A stretch of 64,000 nt of DNA from Motiliproteus sp. MSK22-1 (GTDB lineage Bacteria; Pseudomonadota; Gammaproteobacteria; Pseudomonadales; Balneatricaceae). The position numbers and the translations under genes are program-made. Each line of letters opens with the position of its first letter. Positions within the stretch are counted from its first letter, which is position 1. Of this stretch, positions 19,073 to 27,775 are shown piece by piece. The stretch covers positions 1-64,000 of the forward strand of contig NZ_MIEQ01000010.1 in assembly GCF_001968815.1 (NCBI RefSeq), written 5' to 3'. A model generated the notes under the pieces. The model was not told where the DNA came from. It did no database searches and was given only the letters and a program-made list of their open reading frames with translations.

Positions 19073-20446
19073 ATGACTGGAAATCAATTTGTTACTACCA
19101 GTGTTACTCCAGAAGCTAACCTTGATATTCTCTCACAATATGAACTGGTCAGACTGCAGGATAAAAGTGGCAGTGGTCTGTACCGGCTATTTCGAAAATG
19201 TGCTTTGGCTGTCCTTAACTGTGGCAGTGAGTTGGATGACGCTCGCCAAGTTCTTGAGCTATTTAAAAATTTTGATATTCAAATCAGCCAAAAGCACCGG
19301 GGGGTGCAACTTGACCTGATTAATGCCCCTGCTAGTGCATTTGTGGATGGAAAGATCATCAGTGGTATTCGAGAGAATCTGTTTGCGGTACTGCGTGACC
19401 TGCTGTACGTGGGTGATGAGTTAGAGCTGACCCATGATGAGCTGACAACTTCTGAATCAATTACTAATGAAATTTTCCATGTACTCCGTCATGCCAAGGC
19501 GCTGACTCCCGGGATAAAGCCTAATCTTGTTGTCTGTTGGGGAGGGCATTCTATCGGCCGTGAGGAGTATCTTTATACTAAAGAGGTTGGCTATGAACTT
19601 GGATTAAGGGGGTTCGACGTTTGTACCGGCTGTGGTCCTGGAGCCATGAAGGGACCAATGAAGGGAGCAACTATTGCTCATGCTAAACAACGTATTGGTA
19701 ATGGGCGCTATGTGGGTATCTCGGAGCCTGGAATTATTGCTGCTGAATCGCCTAACCCTATCGTTAATGAGCTCATTATCATGCCTGACATCGAGAAACG
19801 CCTGGAAGCTTTTGTGCGTCTTGGTCATGGTTTTATTGTCTTTCCTGGCGGTGCCGGTACAGCCGAGGAAATTCTCTATATATTGGGTTTGATGCTGGAT
19901 GACAGGAATAAAAACACCGCTTTGCCTTTGTTGTTTACCGGTCCGGAAAGCGCTTCAGGATACTGGACGGCAATCGACCGTTTTATTGCAGATACTCTCG
20001 GTGAAGAGGCCCGTAAATACTATAGTATTGTCACTGGTAATCCCGCTGCTGTGGCCAGGGCTATGAAAAAAGGTATGAAGCAAGTCACCGATCATCGTAA
20101 GGCTACCAGCGAGTCTTACCATTTTAATTGGTTACTCAATATCGATTATGAGCTTTTTCAGAATCCCTTTGAACCGACCCATGAGAACATGGCGGAGTTA
20201 AACCTCAGTAAGGATCAGCCTGTCCACGAGCTGGCGGCAAACCTTCGCAGCGCCTTATCAGGCATTGTTTCAGGGAATGTAAAAGAATCAGGCATTCAGG
20301 CTATAGAAACACACGGACCTTTTAAACTAACAGGTGACCCTGAGTTGATGAAGTCTCTGGATGCCATGCTCAGGTCATTTGTTGATCAAAGACGCATGAA
20401 ACTGAATCATGAAAAATATGAACCCTGCTATCGTATTCAGCTTTAA
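19073..20446 (+). CDS. ppnN: Nucleotide 5'-monophosphate nucleosidase (LOG family)
   Basis: This protein of about 457 residues matches PpnN/YgdH, which cleaves purine and pyrimidine mononucleotides into base and ribose 5-phosphate and in E. coli responds to (p)ppGpp. The LOG core is present: CWGGHSIGREEY near 160, CTGCGPGAMKGPMKGA near 185 and FPGGAGTAEEILY near 260. N- and C-terminal extensions typical of the long PpnN group flank it. I prefer ATG 19073 over ATG 19067, because TAGGAG abuts the latter but lies six bases from the former. Cytosolic nucleotide salvage. Confidence 0.92.
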   Translation: MTGNQFVTTSVTPEANLDILSQYELVRLQDKSGSGLYRLFRKCALAVLNCGSELDDARQVLELFKNFDIQISQKHRGVQLDLINAPASAFVDGKIISGIRENLFAVLRDLLYVGDELELTHDELTTSESITNEIFHVLRHAKALTPGIKPNLVVCWGGHSIGREEYLYTKEVGYELGLRGFDVCTGCGPGAMKGPMKGATIAHAKQRIGNGRYVGISEPGIIAAESPNPIVNELIIMPDIEKRLEAFVRLGHGFIVFPGGAGTAEEILYILGLMLDDRNKNTALPLLFTGPESASGYWTAIDRFIADTLGEEARKYYSIVTGNPAAVARAMKKGMKQVTDHRKATSESYHFNWLLNIDYELFQNPFEPTHENMAELNLSKDQPVHELAANLRSALSGIVSGNVKESGIQAIETHGPFKLTGDPELMKSLDAMLRSFVDQRRMKLNHEKYEPCYRIQL

Positions 20447-20462
20447 CTGCGGTACTCAACCA

Positions 20463-20531
20463 ATCAGCAGCGAAGTGAAGTTCTTTGCTGCGTTGAAGGG
20501 AAGCCTGCCTTCTATCAGGCAAGCCTCCCTT
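20463..20531. terminator. Tandem hairpins between convergent genes
   Basis: Two hairpins lie between the stops of ppnN and the thiolase gene. The first pairs GCAGCGAAG with CTTTGCTGC (one mismatch). The second (20496-20531) pairs about 15 bases of AAGGGAAGCCTGCCT with AGGCAAGCCTCCCTT, with G-U wobble. Neither has a long T run, but the position suits bidirectional transcript ends. Confidence 0.45.
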
Positions 20532-20561
20532 GGTTAATAATTAACAGTGGTTAATCGGTAC

Positions 20562-21746
20562 TCATATTCTCTCGAACAATGCAGCGATACCTTGTCCGCC
20601 ACCGATACACATCGTAACTACAGCGTATCGCCCTTGGGTACGTTGCAGTTCATATAACGCCTTTACGGTGATCAATGCCCCCGTTGCACCTATAGGGTGT
20701 CCTAAAGATATCCCACTGCCGTTAACGTTTACCCTGTCCGCAGGCAGCTCAAGATCACGGCATACAGCCAGCGCCTGAGCGGCAAAGGCTTCATTCACTT
20801 CCCATACATCAATATCGCTGATGTCTAAGCCTGCTTTGTCAAGCAGTGATCGTACAGCAGGTACCGGTCCGATACCCATATACTTGGGTTCCACTCCCGC
20901 ATAACTATAAGAATTTAAGCGTGCCAGGGGCTTGATTCCTTTGGCCTCTGCTGCTTCTTTAGACATGAGAACGACAGCCGCCGCCGCATCATTCAGTCCA
21001 GACGCATTGCCTGCCGTAACTGTTCCTTCCTTCTTAAAGGCTGGGCGCATACCTGAAAGTTGATCGACAGTCATACCGTTTCGAACATGCTCATCAGTAT
21101 CGAATACTGTTACACCTTTACGGGATTTAATTTCGATTGGTAGGATTTGCTCTTTAAAGCGACCTTCGGCAATCGCTTTTTCTGCCCGGTTATGACTTTC
21201 TGTAGCCAGTGCATCCTGCTCCTCACGGCTAATGTTCCATTTTTCAGCAATATTCTCAGCAGTGATTCCCATATGGGTATTATCAAAGGGGCAGGTTAGG
21301 GCACCAACCATCGCATCTATTATCTGACCATCACCCATGCGCTGTCCGAAACGAGCTCCAGGAATCCAGTACTGAGTACGACTCATCGACTCTGAGCCTC
21401 CCGCAACCGCTGCTTCACACATTCCTAACTCGATTTGCTGCGTGGCAGATACAATCGCTTGTAAGCCGCTGCCGCAGAGTCTATTTACGGTAAGGGACGG
21501 AGTTTCATGGGGTAAACCGCCTTCTACCGCAGCGACCCGGCTTAGATACATGTCCCGCGCTTCCGTGTGCACAACATTACCAAAAACGCTGTGTCCTATT
21601 TCTTCGGGGGCCAGGCCAGAGCGTTTTACCGCTTCTTTGACGACAGCGGAAGCCAGATTACAGGGGCTCATCGTTTTCAGGCTGCCGCCAAAATCACCGA
21701 TGGCTGTTCTAACTCCGCTTACTACTACAACTTCTTTATTGCTCAT
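20562..21746 (-). CDS. bktB: Acetyl-CoA acetyltransferase / beta-ketothiolase, BktB-like
   Basis: This 394-residue thiolase has the nucleophilic Cys at 91 in NRLCGSGLQ, the substrate loop, the GNASGLNDAAAA segment near 245, GHPIGATGA with the catalytic His near 348 and the second Cys in CIGGGQG near 379. The N-terminal half resembles the BktB-type beta-ketothiolases (VVVVSGVRTAIGDFGGSLK, NRLCGSGLQAIVSA). It condenses or cleaves 3-ketoacyl-CoA with CoA. No PHB synthesis genes are adjacent, so a degradative role or acetoacetyl-CoA formation is equally possible. The class is certain, the gene symbol is moderately so. Confidence 0.85.
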   Translation of the reverse strand: MSNKEVVVVSGVRTAIGDFGGSLKTMSPCNLASAVVKEAVKRSGLAPEEIGHSVFGNVVHTEARDMYLSRVAAVEGGLPHETPSLTVNRLCGSGLQAIVSATQQIELGMCEAAVAGGSESMSRTQYWIPGARFGQRMGDGQIIDAMVGALTCPFDNTHMGITAENIAEKWNISREEQDALATESHNRAEKAIAEGRFKEQILPIEIKSRKGVTVFDTDEHVRNGMTVDQLSGMRPAFKKEGTVTAGNASGLNDAAAAVVLMSKEAAEAKGIKPLARLNSYSYAGVEPKYMGIGPVPAVRSLLDKAGLDISDIDVWEVNEAFAAQALAVCRDLELPADRVNVNGSGISLGHPIGATGALITVKALYELQRTQGRYAVVTMCIGGGQGIAALFERI

Positions 21747-22045
21747 TGTTACTCCCTGCGAATATCGCTTGTAAATTAGGGCTGTTTATTTTTCAGTGCT
21801 AATTATGGGGTTATTTGAATTAGAAGTCTTTAATGTAATGTGAATATCAAGTGTATAAACATTGAGTTCAGGTCAATATACCGTTGTTTTATTACTCCTC
21901 TGGCTGTTTTTCTATCGGATAGGGGGCAGAAACAACTGTCGAGCAGGCTATGGTCGAAGTTCATCTGTTAGTTAACAACATAAGGGTTGGCTTTGTCAGT
22001 GCTCAATGCTAGCCCTTTAGTCTAAGCTTTTCCTATAAATTGACT
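21747..22045. other. Thiolase promoter side
   Basis: About 300 bases upstream of the minus-strand thiolase gene and before the second MITE-like element. It is AT-rich. No gene or operator was recognised. Confidence 0.3.
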
Positions 22046-22188
22046 AAGGAACCTTCGAACAAGTCCATTATGTTCCAGCGAGCTCTAGAATGGCTAAATG
22101 TGGGTTGCGGAATGAGGAGTCCTTTCCGGGCTGTTTGACAATGCAGGTAGCTGTTCTAGGGCCGAAGGGACTTGTTTGCAGGTTCTCT
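22046..22188. repeat. MITE-like inverted-repeat element, long copy
   Basis: The left end AAGGAACCTTCGAACAAGTC (22046-22065) and the complement of the right end (AGAGAACCTGCAAACAAGTC) agree at 17 of 20 positions. The 143-base unit has no coding capacity. It shares both ends with the shorter copy at 18630. Such ends resemble those of IS5/IS1182-like elements, which is a suggestion only. Confidence 0.6.
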
Positions 22189-22273
22189 AAAGTAGTGTGC
22201 GGCCAACAATCGGTCTTCAGTGGTAATATGTCGATCTTGTGTATAGAAACCTCAACAAAAGGGAAAATTAAAA

Positions 22274-23020
22274 ATGAGATGCCATGAAGTGGAGTACCGA
22301 ATCATTGGAGATGCCATGCAAGTGGTTGAAGTTGACCTGGATCCTGGCGAGTCGGTCATTGCTGAAGCAGGAGTAATGAACTACATGGAAGAGGGAATCG
22401 CCTTTGAAACAAAAATGGGAGATGGTTCGGACCCTGATCAGGGACTGTTTGGAAAGCTATGGTCTGCTGGCAAACGAGCGGTAACAGGTGAGTCGTTGTT
22501 TATGACCCATTTTGAAAACCGAGGAGTAGGTAAGCAGCATGTTGCCTTCGCCGCACCCTATCCTGGCACTATCGTTCCGATTGATATGGCTAAAGAGGGC
22601 GGCACCATTACTTGCCAGAAAGATTCTTTTCTTGCTGCTGCGTTGGGTACAAAAGTCGATATTGCTTTTTCTCGTAAGCTGGGGGCAGGTTTTTTTGGAG
22701 GGGAGGGGTTTATTCTGCAAAAGTTGGAAGGTGACGGTATGGCCTTTGTTCAGGCAGGAGGAACAATCGTTCGTAAAGAACTTAATGGACAGACGCTTCG
22801 GCTGGATACAGGGTGTCTGGTAGGATTTACTGAAGGCATTGAGTACGATATAGAAATGGTATCCGGGCTGAGATCCATGCTTTTTGGTGGTGAAGGTATG
22901 GTGCTAGCCACTTTACAAGGAACCGGGTCTGTATGGATTCAGAGCTTACCATTCTCAAGGTTAGCTGACCGTATTCTCGCTAATGCGCCTGCACTAGGTG
23001 GAAAAAGTCAAGGGGAATAA
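22274..23020 (+). CDS. AIM24/TIGR00266 family protein
   Basis: This 248-residue protein matches the TIGR00266 (AIM24-like) family of beta-rich proteins, named for the mitochondrial AIM24. It contains [20 protein letters not shown] near residues 18-37, [21 protein letters not shown], and the late [19 protein letters not shown]. There is no signal peptide or membrane segment. Molecular function is not established. ATG 22274 is preceded only by a weak AAGGGAAAA. The M23 peptidase gene begins 79 bases downstream. Confidence 0.85.
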   Translation: MRCHEVEYRIIGDAMQVVEVDLDPGESVIAEAGVMNYMEEGIAFETKMGDGSDPDQGLFGKLWSAGKRAVTGESLFMTHFENRGVGKQHVAFAAPYPGTIVPIDMAKEGGTITCQKDSFLAAALGTKVDIAFSRKLGAGFFGGEGFILQKLEGDGMAFVQAGGTIVRKELNGQTLRLDTGCLVGFTEGIEYDIEMVSGLRSMLFGGEGMVLATLQGTGSVWIQSLPFSRLADRILANAPALGGKSQGE

Positions 23021-23099
23021 CTGATGAACTGACAACCCTGTTTAATTAAAGGGACTTGGGAGATACGTCTATGTAATAGATAATGTTTCGATAAATAGC

Positions 23100-24215
23100 G
23101 TGTTCGGAGATATGGTGAAAAATCAACTAGTGCTCACACTCACCACAATGCGAGGATCCAGACAATACTCACTCAATAAGGTGATGAGGTATTTGCTGGT
23201 GTCTGTTATCGCATTGATATTTTTAGGTTTTTTATTAGGCAATTTTTTATTGGTGAGAACAAATGATCAGCTGTCGTTACTTGAGGTAAACCATCGGACG
23301 TTGGAAAATCGCTATGAGGATGTACTGGAAAATTACGAGAATGTTCTGGGAAGTCGCGAGCTGTATAAGACGGAGCTGGACCAGTTATCCGATAGTATGA
23401 GGACCGTTGAATCAGAGCGTAGCCGACTGGAGAGAGAATTTCATTCCCTGGCCAGTCGGTATGAAGAGGTATTGGGAAGTAGTCAGCTATACCAAAATGA
23501 GTTGGATCTGCTTAATGACAATATTGATCAAATTGAATCTGAGCGTCGGCAGTTACAGAAAGAGTCTGCACTTGTTGTATCAGAACGGACGCTCTGGGCA
23601 GATTCTCTGAGGGTACTGGAACGGAAAATGGGGTTGCCGGTATCAGAAGAAATGACGCTGGATCGATCCATGGAATTGCAGCAGATCGCCAATGAGAGGT
23701 TGTTTATGTTACGTGGGATTCCCAATGGAATGCCGATGAAAGAAGGGCGAATGACTGATCGATTTGGTATGCGAACTCACCCTGTCAGCAAGAAGCAAAA
23801 GATGCATTACGGTGTAGATTGGAGTACAAATATCGGGACTCCAGTGTTCGCTACTGCGGACGGCGTTGTTGAATTTTCTGGATATCATAAGAAAAGCGGT
23901 TATGGTAAGTTGTTGATCATCAGCCATAACTTTGGTTTTAAAACCTACTACGGTCACCTGGACAAACAGGTGGTTAAAGGCGGAAATGTTGTTAGGAAGG
24001 GGCAGTTGATCGGCTATAGTGGTAATACCGGCAGATCTACCGGGCCTCATCTCCACTATGAGATTCGCTACATTTTTAAGCACTTAGACCCAGTACCGTA
24101 TTTAAACTGGGATATAGAAAACTATGAAAATCTGTTTACCCAAAGTAAGGGGATCGCATGGGATTCCTTAAGAAAGATGCATCCGTTAAATCAGCTCGAA
24201 GCGCCGTTACTATAA
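23100..24215 (+). CDS. Inner-membrane-anchored M23 metallopeptidase
   Basis: This protein of up to 371 residues has a short cytosolic N-terminus, one membrane helix (about 31-52), a long coiled coil with two near-repeats (ENVLGSRELYKTEL and EEVLGSSQLYQNEL), and a C-terminal M23/LytM domain (about 230-350). Zinc-site residues are retained in MHYGVDWS and HLHYEI. It probably trims or remodels peptidoglycan in the periplasm. GTG 23100 and ATG 23112 are both possible starts; the latter has CGGAG close by. The 3' end overlaps the bactofilin gene by 58 bases, so the two are translated from one message. Confidence 0.9.
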   Translation: MFGDMVKNQLVLTLTTMRGSRQYSLNKVMRYLLVSVIALIFLGFLLGNFLLVRTNDQLSLLEVNHRTLENRYEDVLENYENVLGSRELYKTELDQLSDSMRTVESERSRLEREFHSLASRYEEVLGSSQLYQNELDLLNDNIDQIESERRQLQKESALVVSERTLWADSLRVLERKMGLPVSEEMTLDRSMELQQIANERLFMLRGIPNGMPMKEGRMTDRFGMRTHPVSKKQKMHYGVDWSTNIGTPVFATADGVVEFSGYHKKSGYGKLLIISHNFGFKTYYGHLDKQVVKGGNVVRKGQLIGYSGNTGRSTGPHLHYEIRYIFKHLDPVPYLNWDIENYENLFTQSKGIAWDSLRKMHPLNQLEAPLL

Positions 24216-24751
24216 TTGCAGAAGGAAATAAATTTACCGGTGATATGAGCGTAGTTGGAAAGATGCACATAGATGGTGTGTTCGAAGGGACGATCGCTTC
24301 TCTGGATACAATTACCGTAGGCACTCGGGGTGAAATTCACGGTAATGTTCGAGCCCATCAAATCAATGTTTGTGGGTTGCTTCAGGGCGAAGTTATTTGC
24401 GATGAACTGCATATTGAGGACGGTGGGCGAGTTCGAGGAACCGTCTATAGTGAAAAAATGATTGTCCAAACCAACGGGTGCTTTGTGGGAGAGCGATATC
24501 TAAAAGAGCAAAGCACTAACGATGTGGCGACGAACACTCCCTTAACCGTCGGAGCAGCGTCTGAAGAGTTAGCGCAGACCCTTGAAGGGTTGCCTGACAG
24601 AGTTACGCTTGTATCGGAACAAAAGTTTTCAGACAAGACTGGACAAAACCGTGCCATGAGTAGTGCTTCTGAAAGTGAAATTCCAGAACAGACAAACGGG
24701 AATGAAACAGATTCCGAGGAAAGCATACAAAAAAACTCTATCCAGCAATAA
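24158..24751 (+). CDS. Bactofilin
   Basis: This 197-residue bactofilin has the beta-helical core at about 20-115 (NKFTGDMSVVGKMHIDGVFE, then GEIHGNVRAHQINVCG, GGRVRGTVYSEKM), flanked by a short basic N-terminus and a disordered acidic C-terminus. Bactofilins polymerise without nucleotide and localise cell-wall enzymes. AAGGGG lies about seven bases before ATG 24158, inside the M23 gene. Overlapping M23-bactofilin pairs are known from cell-shape systems such as Helicobacter CcmA with its Csd peptidases, so both are likely to shape the wall. Confidence 0.93.
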   Translation: MGFLKKDASVKSARSAVTIIAEGNKFTGDMSVVGKMHIDGVFEGTIASLDTITVGTRGEIHGNVRAHQINVCGLLQGEVICDELHIEDGGRVRGTVYSEKMIVQTNGCFVGERYLKEQSTNDVATNTPLTVGAASEELAQTLEGLPDRVTLVSEQKFSDKTGQNRAMSSASESEIPEQTNGNETDSEESIQKNSIQQ

Positions 24752-24844
24752 CAATGGCAATGTTCTTATATTAGGTAATGTTCCTGTATTTAAGAGAGCT
24801 ATAGAGTAGTTGTCATCGAAACTGATTAGGGAAAAGTGAATACG

Positions 24845-25624
24845 ATGTGCGAATTAATGGGCATGAGTGCCAATGTGCCTACGGATGTTTGCTTTAGTTT
24901 TACCGGATTGATGCAACGGGGCGGGCGTACTGGGCCCCATAAAGACGGCTGGGGCATCGCATTTTATGAAGGGCGGGGCTTGAGCAGCTTTCATGATCCG
25001 AATCCAAGCGTAAATTCCAAAATTGCCCAGCTTGTTAAAGATTACCCAATCAAAAGTCACGTCGTGATTAGCCATATCCGACAGGCAAATGTCGGAGATA
25101 TCTGTCTGGAAAACACCCATCCATTCAGCCGAGAGTTATGGGGGCAAATGTGGACATACGCTCACAATGGTCAGTTGGATCAATCAGTGTTCGAGTTACC
25201 CTTAACTCATTACCGACCAATTGGGACGACTGATAGTGAATATGCCTTTTGCTGGCTCTTGGGTGAAATACGGGAGGCTTTCCCGGAAAGACCGGATAGC
25301 TATGATGAGCTAATAGGGTTTGTTAAGACCCGAAGTGATCAGCTTCGTGAGCTAGGAGTTTTTAACATGTTGTTAACGGACTCCTGTTATCTGATGGCTT
25401 ATTGCAGCACTAAGCTCCATTGGATTACCCGTAAGGCTCCCTTTGGACAGGCCTCTTTGTCTGATGTTGAAGTCGTCGTGGATTTTTGTGAAAAAACGAC
25501 ACCTACGGATGTCGTTACTATGATTGCAACGGCTCCATTAACGGATAATGAAGTATGGAACAAGTTGGAAATCGGTGAAATGATTGTGTTTCGTAATGGT
25601 TTGGTGATCAGTCAACAGCGATGA
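24845..25624 (+). CDS. Class II glutamine amidotransferase (YafJ-like)
   Basis: The protein is 259 residues from ATG 24845. This start is chosen because class II amidotransferases need Cys directly after Met (MCELMGMSA); a GTG nine bases upstream would bury it. The domain includes HKDGWGIAFYEG near 37, ISHIRQANVG near 78 and WTYAHNGQLD near 105. It hydrolyses glutamine and supplies ammonia to an unknown acceptor, because YafJ-type proteins carry no synthase domain. Normal family length. Cytosolic. The gene stands alone with about 90 and 280 bases around it. Confidence 0.88.
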   Translation: MCELMGMSANVPTDVCFSFTGLMQRGGRTGPHKDGWGIAFYEGRGLSSFHDPNPSVNSKIAQLVKDYPIKSHVVISHIRQANVGDICLENTHPFSRELWGQMWTYAHNGQLDQSVFELPLTHYRPIGTTDSEYAFCWLLGEIREAFPERPDSYDELIGFVKTRSDQLRELGVFNMLLTDSCYLMAYCSTKLHWITRKAPFGQASLSDVEVVVDFCEKTTPTDVVTMIATAPLTDNEVWNKLEIGEMIVFRNGLVISQQR

Positions 25625-25907
25625 ACCCTGCGTAAAGATTCAGCTACCCGACGAGCCCATTGAATCTTAACGGACAACGTTATTATCTATCTGTTGCCTC
25701 AATCGCTACGCTTCCTTGATAAGTTATTTGTGTAACAGTCTCGGCAGAGCTGATTATTGATCGAATTAATCGGTTGGTGCGAGCTGCTGCGTGGCTGTTT
25801 TTATTTCATTTGAAATCTGTACTTTTCCTCTTCAGCTCATTGGTCTACAGTGGGTTAGACGAAGGTCGTATATAATGTAATTTGTTGTCATTGATTAAGG
25901 AAAGTCT

Positions 25908-27614
25908 GTGCAATTAAATGGTGCCGTGAACGCTGACAGTTTCGAGAATGAGTTGATTGATTTTGGAGTCTACGAGACTCTGATCGATCTCTTTGATGAC
26001 TCCTGTGATCGATATGCGGATCAGCCTGCATTTTCAAATTTGGGTAAAACCCTCACGTACAGGAACCTACGACAATCAGTTAATGATTTCACTGCCTTTT
26101 TGCAGCATCAGACCAACTTGGTACCGGGTGATCGTATTGCAATTCAATTACCTAATTTACTGCAGTATCCAATTGTTCTATTTTCCGCTTTGAGAGCCGG
26201 GTTAGTGGTTGTTAATACCAATCCTTTGTATACCGCAGAGGAGATGGAGTTTCAGTTTAAGGATTCTGGAGCAAAAGCACTCGTCGTGTTGGCTAACATG
26301 GCTCATCTGGTCGAGAAGGTTGTTGATAAAACCGATATCAATACTGTTATCGTGACTGAAGTTGGAGACGCATTAGGACCGATGCGTCGGTTATTGGTTA
26401 ACGGTGTTATTAAGCATATTAAGCGTATGATCCCCGATTACCATTTACCGCAGGCTATCTCGTTTACCAATGCTATGAAAGCAGGGGCAAAGCTCAACGT
26501 AAATGCGGTTTCAGTCAGTCGGAATGATACAGCTCTTTTGCAGTATACCGGTGGAACGACCGGTATAGCGAAGGGGGCTATGTTGAGTCATGCCAATATC
26601 CTGGCAAATGTCCTGCAGGTAAAAGATTTGCTGAGTAAAGTAACCAGCGTCGGTCAAGAAACGACCATTGCACCGTTGCCGCTGTACCATATTTACTCGT
26701 TTACGCTGAACTGTGTCCTGATGATGGAAATGGGTAATCATGTAGTTTTAATAACTAATCCTCGTGATATTTCCGCCTTTATTAAAGAGCTTAAAAAATG
26801 GAAGTTTACAGTTTTCAGTGGGCTGAATACGTTATTTGTAGCGCTGTGTAAAAATCCAGGCTTTAGTGAGCTGGATTTTAGTCATTTAAAGTTGACCTTA
26901 TCCGGTGGTATGGCTTTGACTCAGGCTGCGGCGGACAGGTGGAAAGCGATGACGGGATGTGAAGTTATTGAAGGCTACGGTCTAACGGAGACGTCTCCAA
27001 TCGTGTCGGTAAACCCACCCGATGGTGTTCAATTAGGGACAATCGGTCCTCCGATACCGGGAACAGAGGTGCAGTTGTTGGATGAGGATGGGTCAGTTGT
27101 ACCAAAGGATGGGATTGGTGAGCTTTGTGTTCGCGGTCCCCAGGTGATGAAAGGTTACTGGCAGAAGCCTGAAGAAACAGACCTGGTTTTATCTGTTGAT
27201 GGCTGGCTTAAAACGGGAGATATCGCACAGATTCAGGATGATGGCTATATCCGAATTGTTGATCGTAAGAAAGATATGATTAATGTTTCCGGCTTCAATG
27301 TTTATCCTAACGAACTTGAAGAAATTATTTCGGGCCATCCTGATATTGATGAATGTGTAGCCATTGGATTGCCTTGTGATTCGAGTGGTGAGCTAATCAA
27401 GCTGTTTGTTGTTAGTCGGAATTTGCAACTGAGCGTTAATCAGGTGCGGGATTATGCGAGAGAACGATTAACAGCATACAAAGTGCCCAGCCAAGTTGAA
27501 TTTCGAACGGTATTACCAAAAAGCAATATCGGAAAAGTATTACGCCGAGCGCTTAGAGATGAAGAGCTGAATAAATTGGCGACAAATGGCAAAACAAATG
27601 GTAGAAAGCCCTGA
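25908..27614 (+). CDS. fadD: Long-chain-fatty-acid-CoA ligase
   Basis: This 568-residue acyl-CoA synthetase of the adenylate-forming family shows YTGGTTGIAKGAMLSH (P-loop, about 209-224), EGYGLTETSP near 357, GWLKTGDIA near 434 and the hinge and catalytic segment DRKKDMINVSGFNVYPNE near 450-467. It activates fatty acids with ATP and CoA at the inner membrane for beta-oxidation or lipid synthesis. The start is GTG 25908 with AAGGAAAG about five bases upstream; the N-terminus fits FadD. No regulator-binding palindrome was recognised in the 283-base upstream gap. Confidence 0.92.
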   Translation: MQLNGAVNADSFENELIDFGVYETLIDLFDDSCDRYADQPAFSNLGKTLTYRNLRQSVNDFTAFLQHQTNLVPGDRIAIQLPNLLQYPIVLFSALRAGLVVVNTNPLYTAEEMEFQFKDSGAKALVVLANMAHLVEKVVDKTDINTVIVTEVGDALGPMRRLLVNGVIKHIKRMIPDYHLPQAISFTNAMKAGAKLNVNAVSVSRNDTALLQYTGGTTGIAKGAMLSHANILANVLQVKDLLSKVTSVGQETTIAPLPLYHIYSFTLNCVLMMEMGNHVVLITNPRDISAFIKELKKWKFTVFSGLNTLFVALCKNPGFSELDFSHLKLTLSGGMALTQAAADRWKAMTGCEVIEGYGLTETSPIVSVNPPDGVQLGTIGPPIPGTEVQLLDEDGSVVPKDGIGELCVRGPQVMKGYWQKPEETDLVLSVDGWLKTGDIAQIQDDGYIRIVDRKKDMINVSGFNVYPNELEEIISGHPDIDECVAIGLPCDSSGELIKLFVVSRNLQLSVNQVRDYARERLTAYKVPSQVEFRTVLPKSNIGKVLRRALRDEELNKLATNGKTNGRKP

Positions 27615-27775
27615 AAACTCCTTTTTATGTTAGTGATAAAGTCTTAGGGAGCAACATTAAGAGAAACGATAGAACAGATTGTTTTTCCTTCGCTGACTGT
27701 AAAACTATGGAGCACCACCCTTATACACCCTATAATTGCTCTCCGCATACCTGTTATTGAATTTAGGGCCTTCTT

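Noticed and set aside
18892-19119. 76-codon frame upstream of ppnN
   Set aside because: It overlaps the ppnN start in another frame, lacks a ribosome site, and its composition (Cys/Tyr-rich end) is unlike a real protein.
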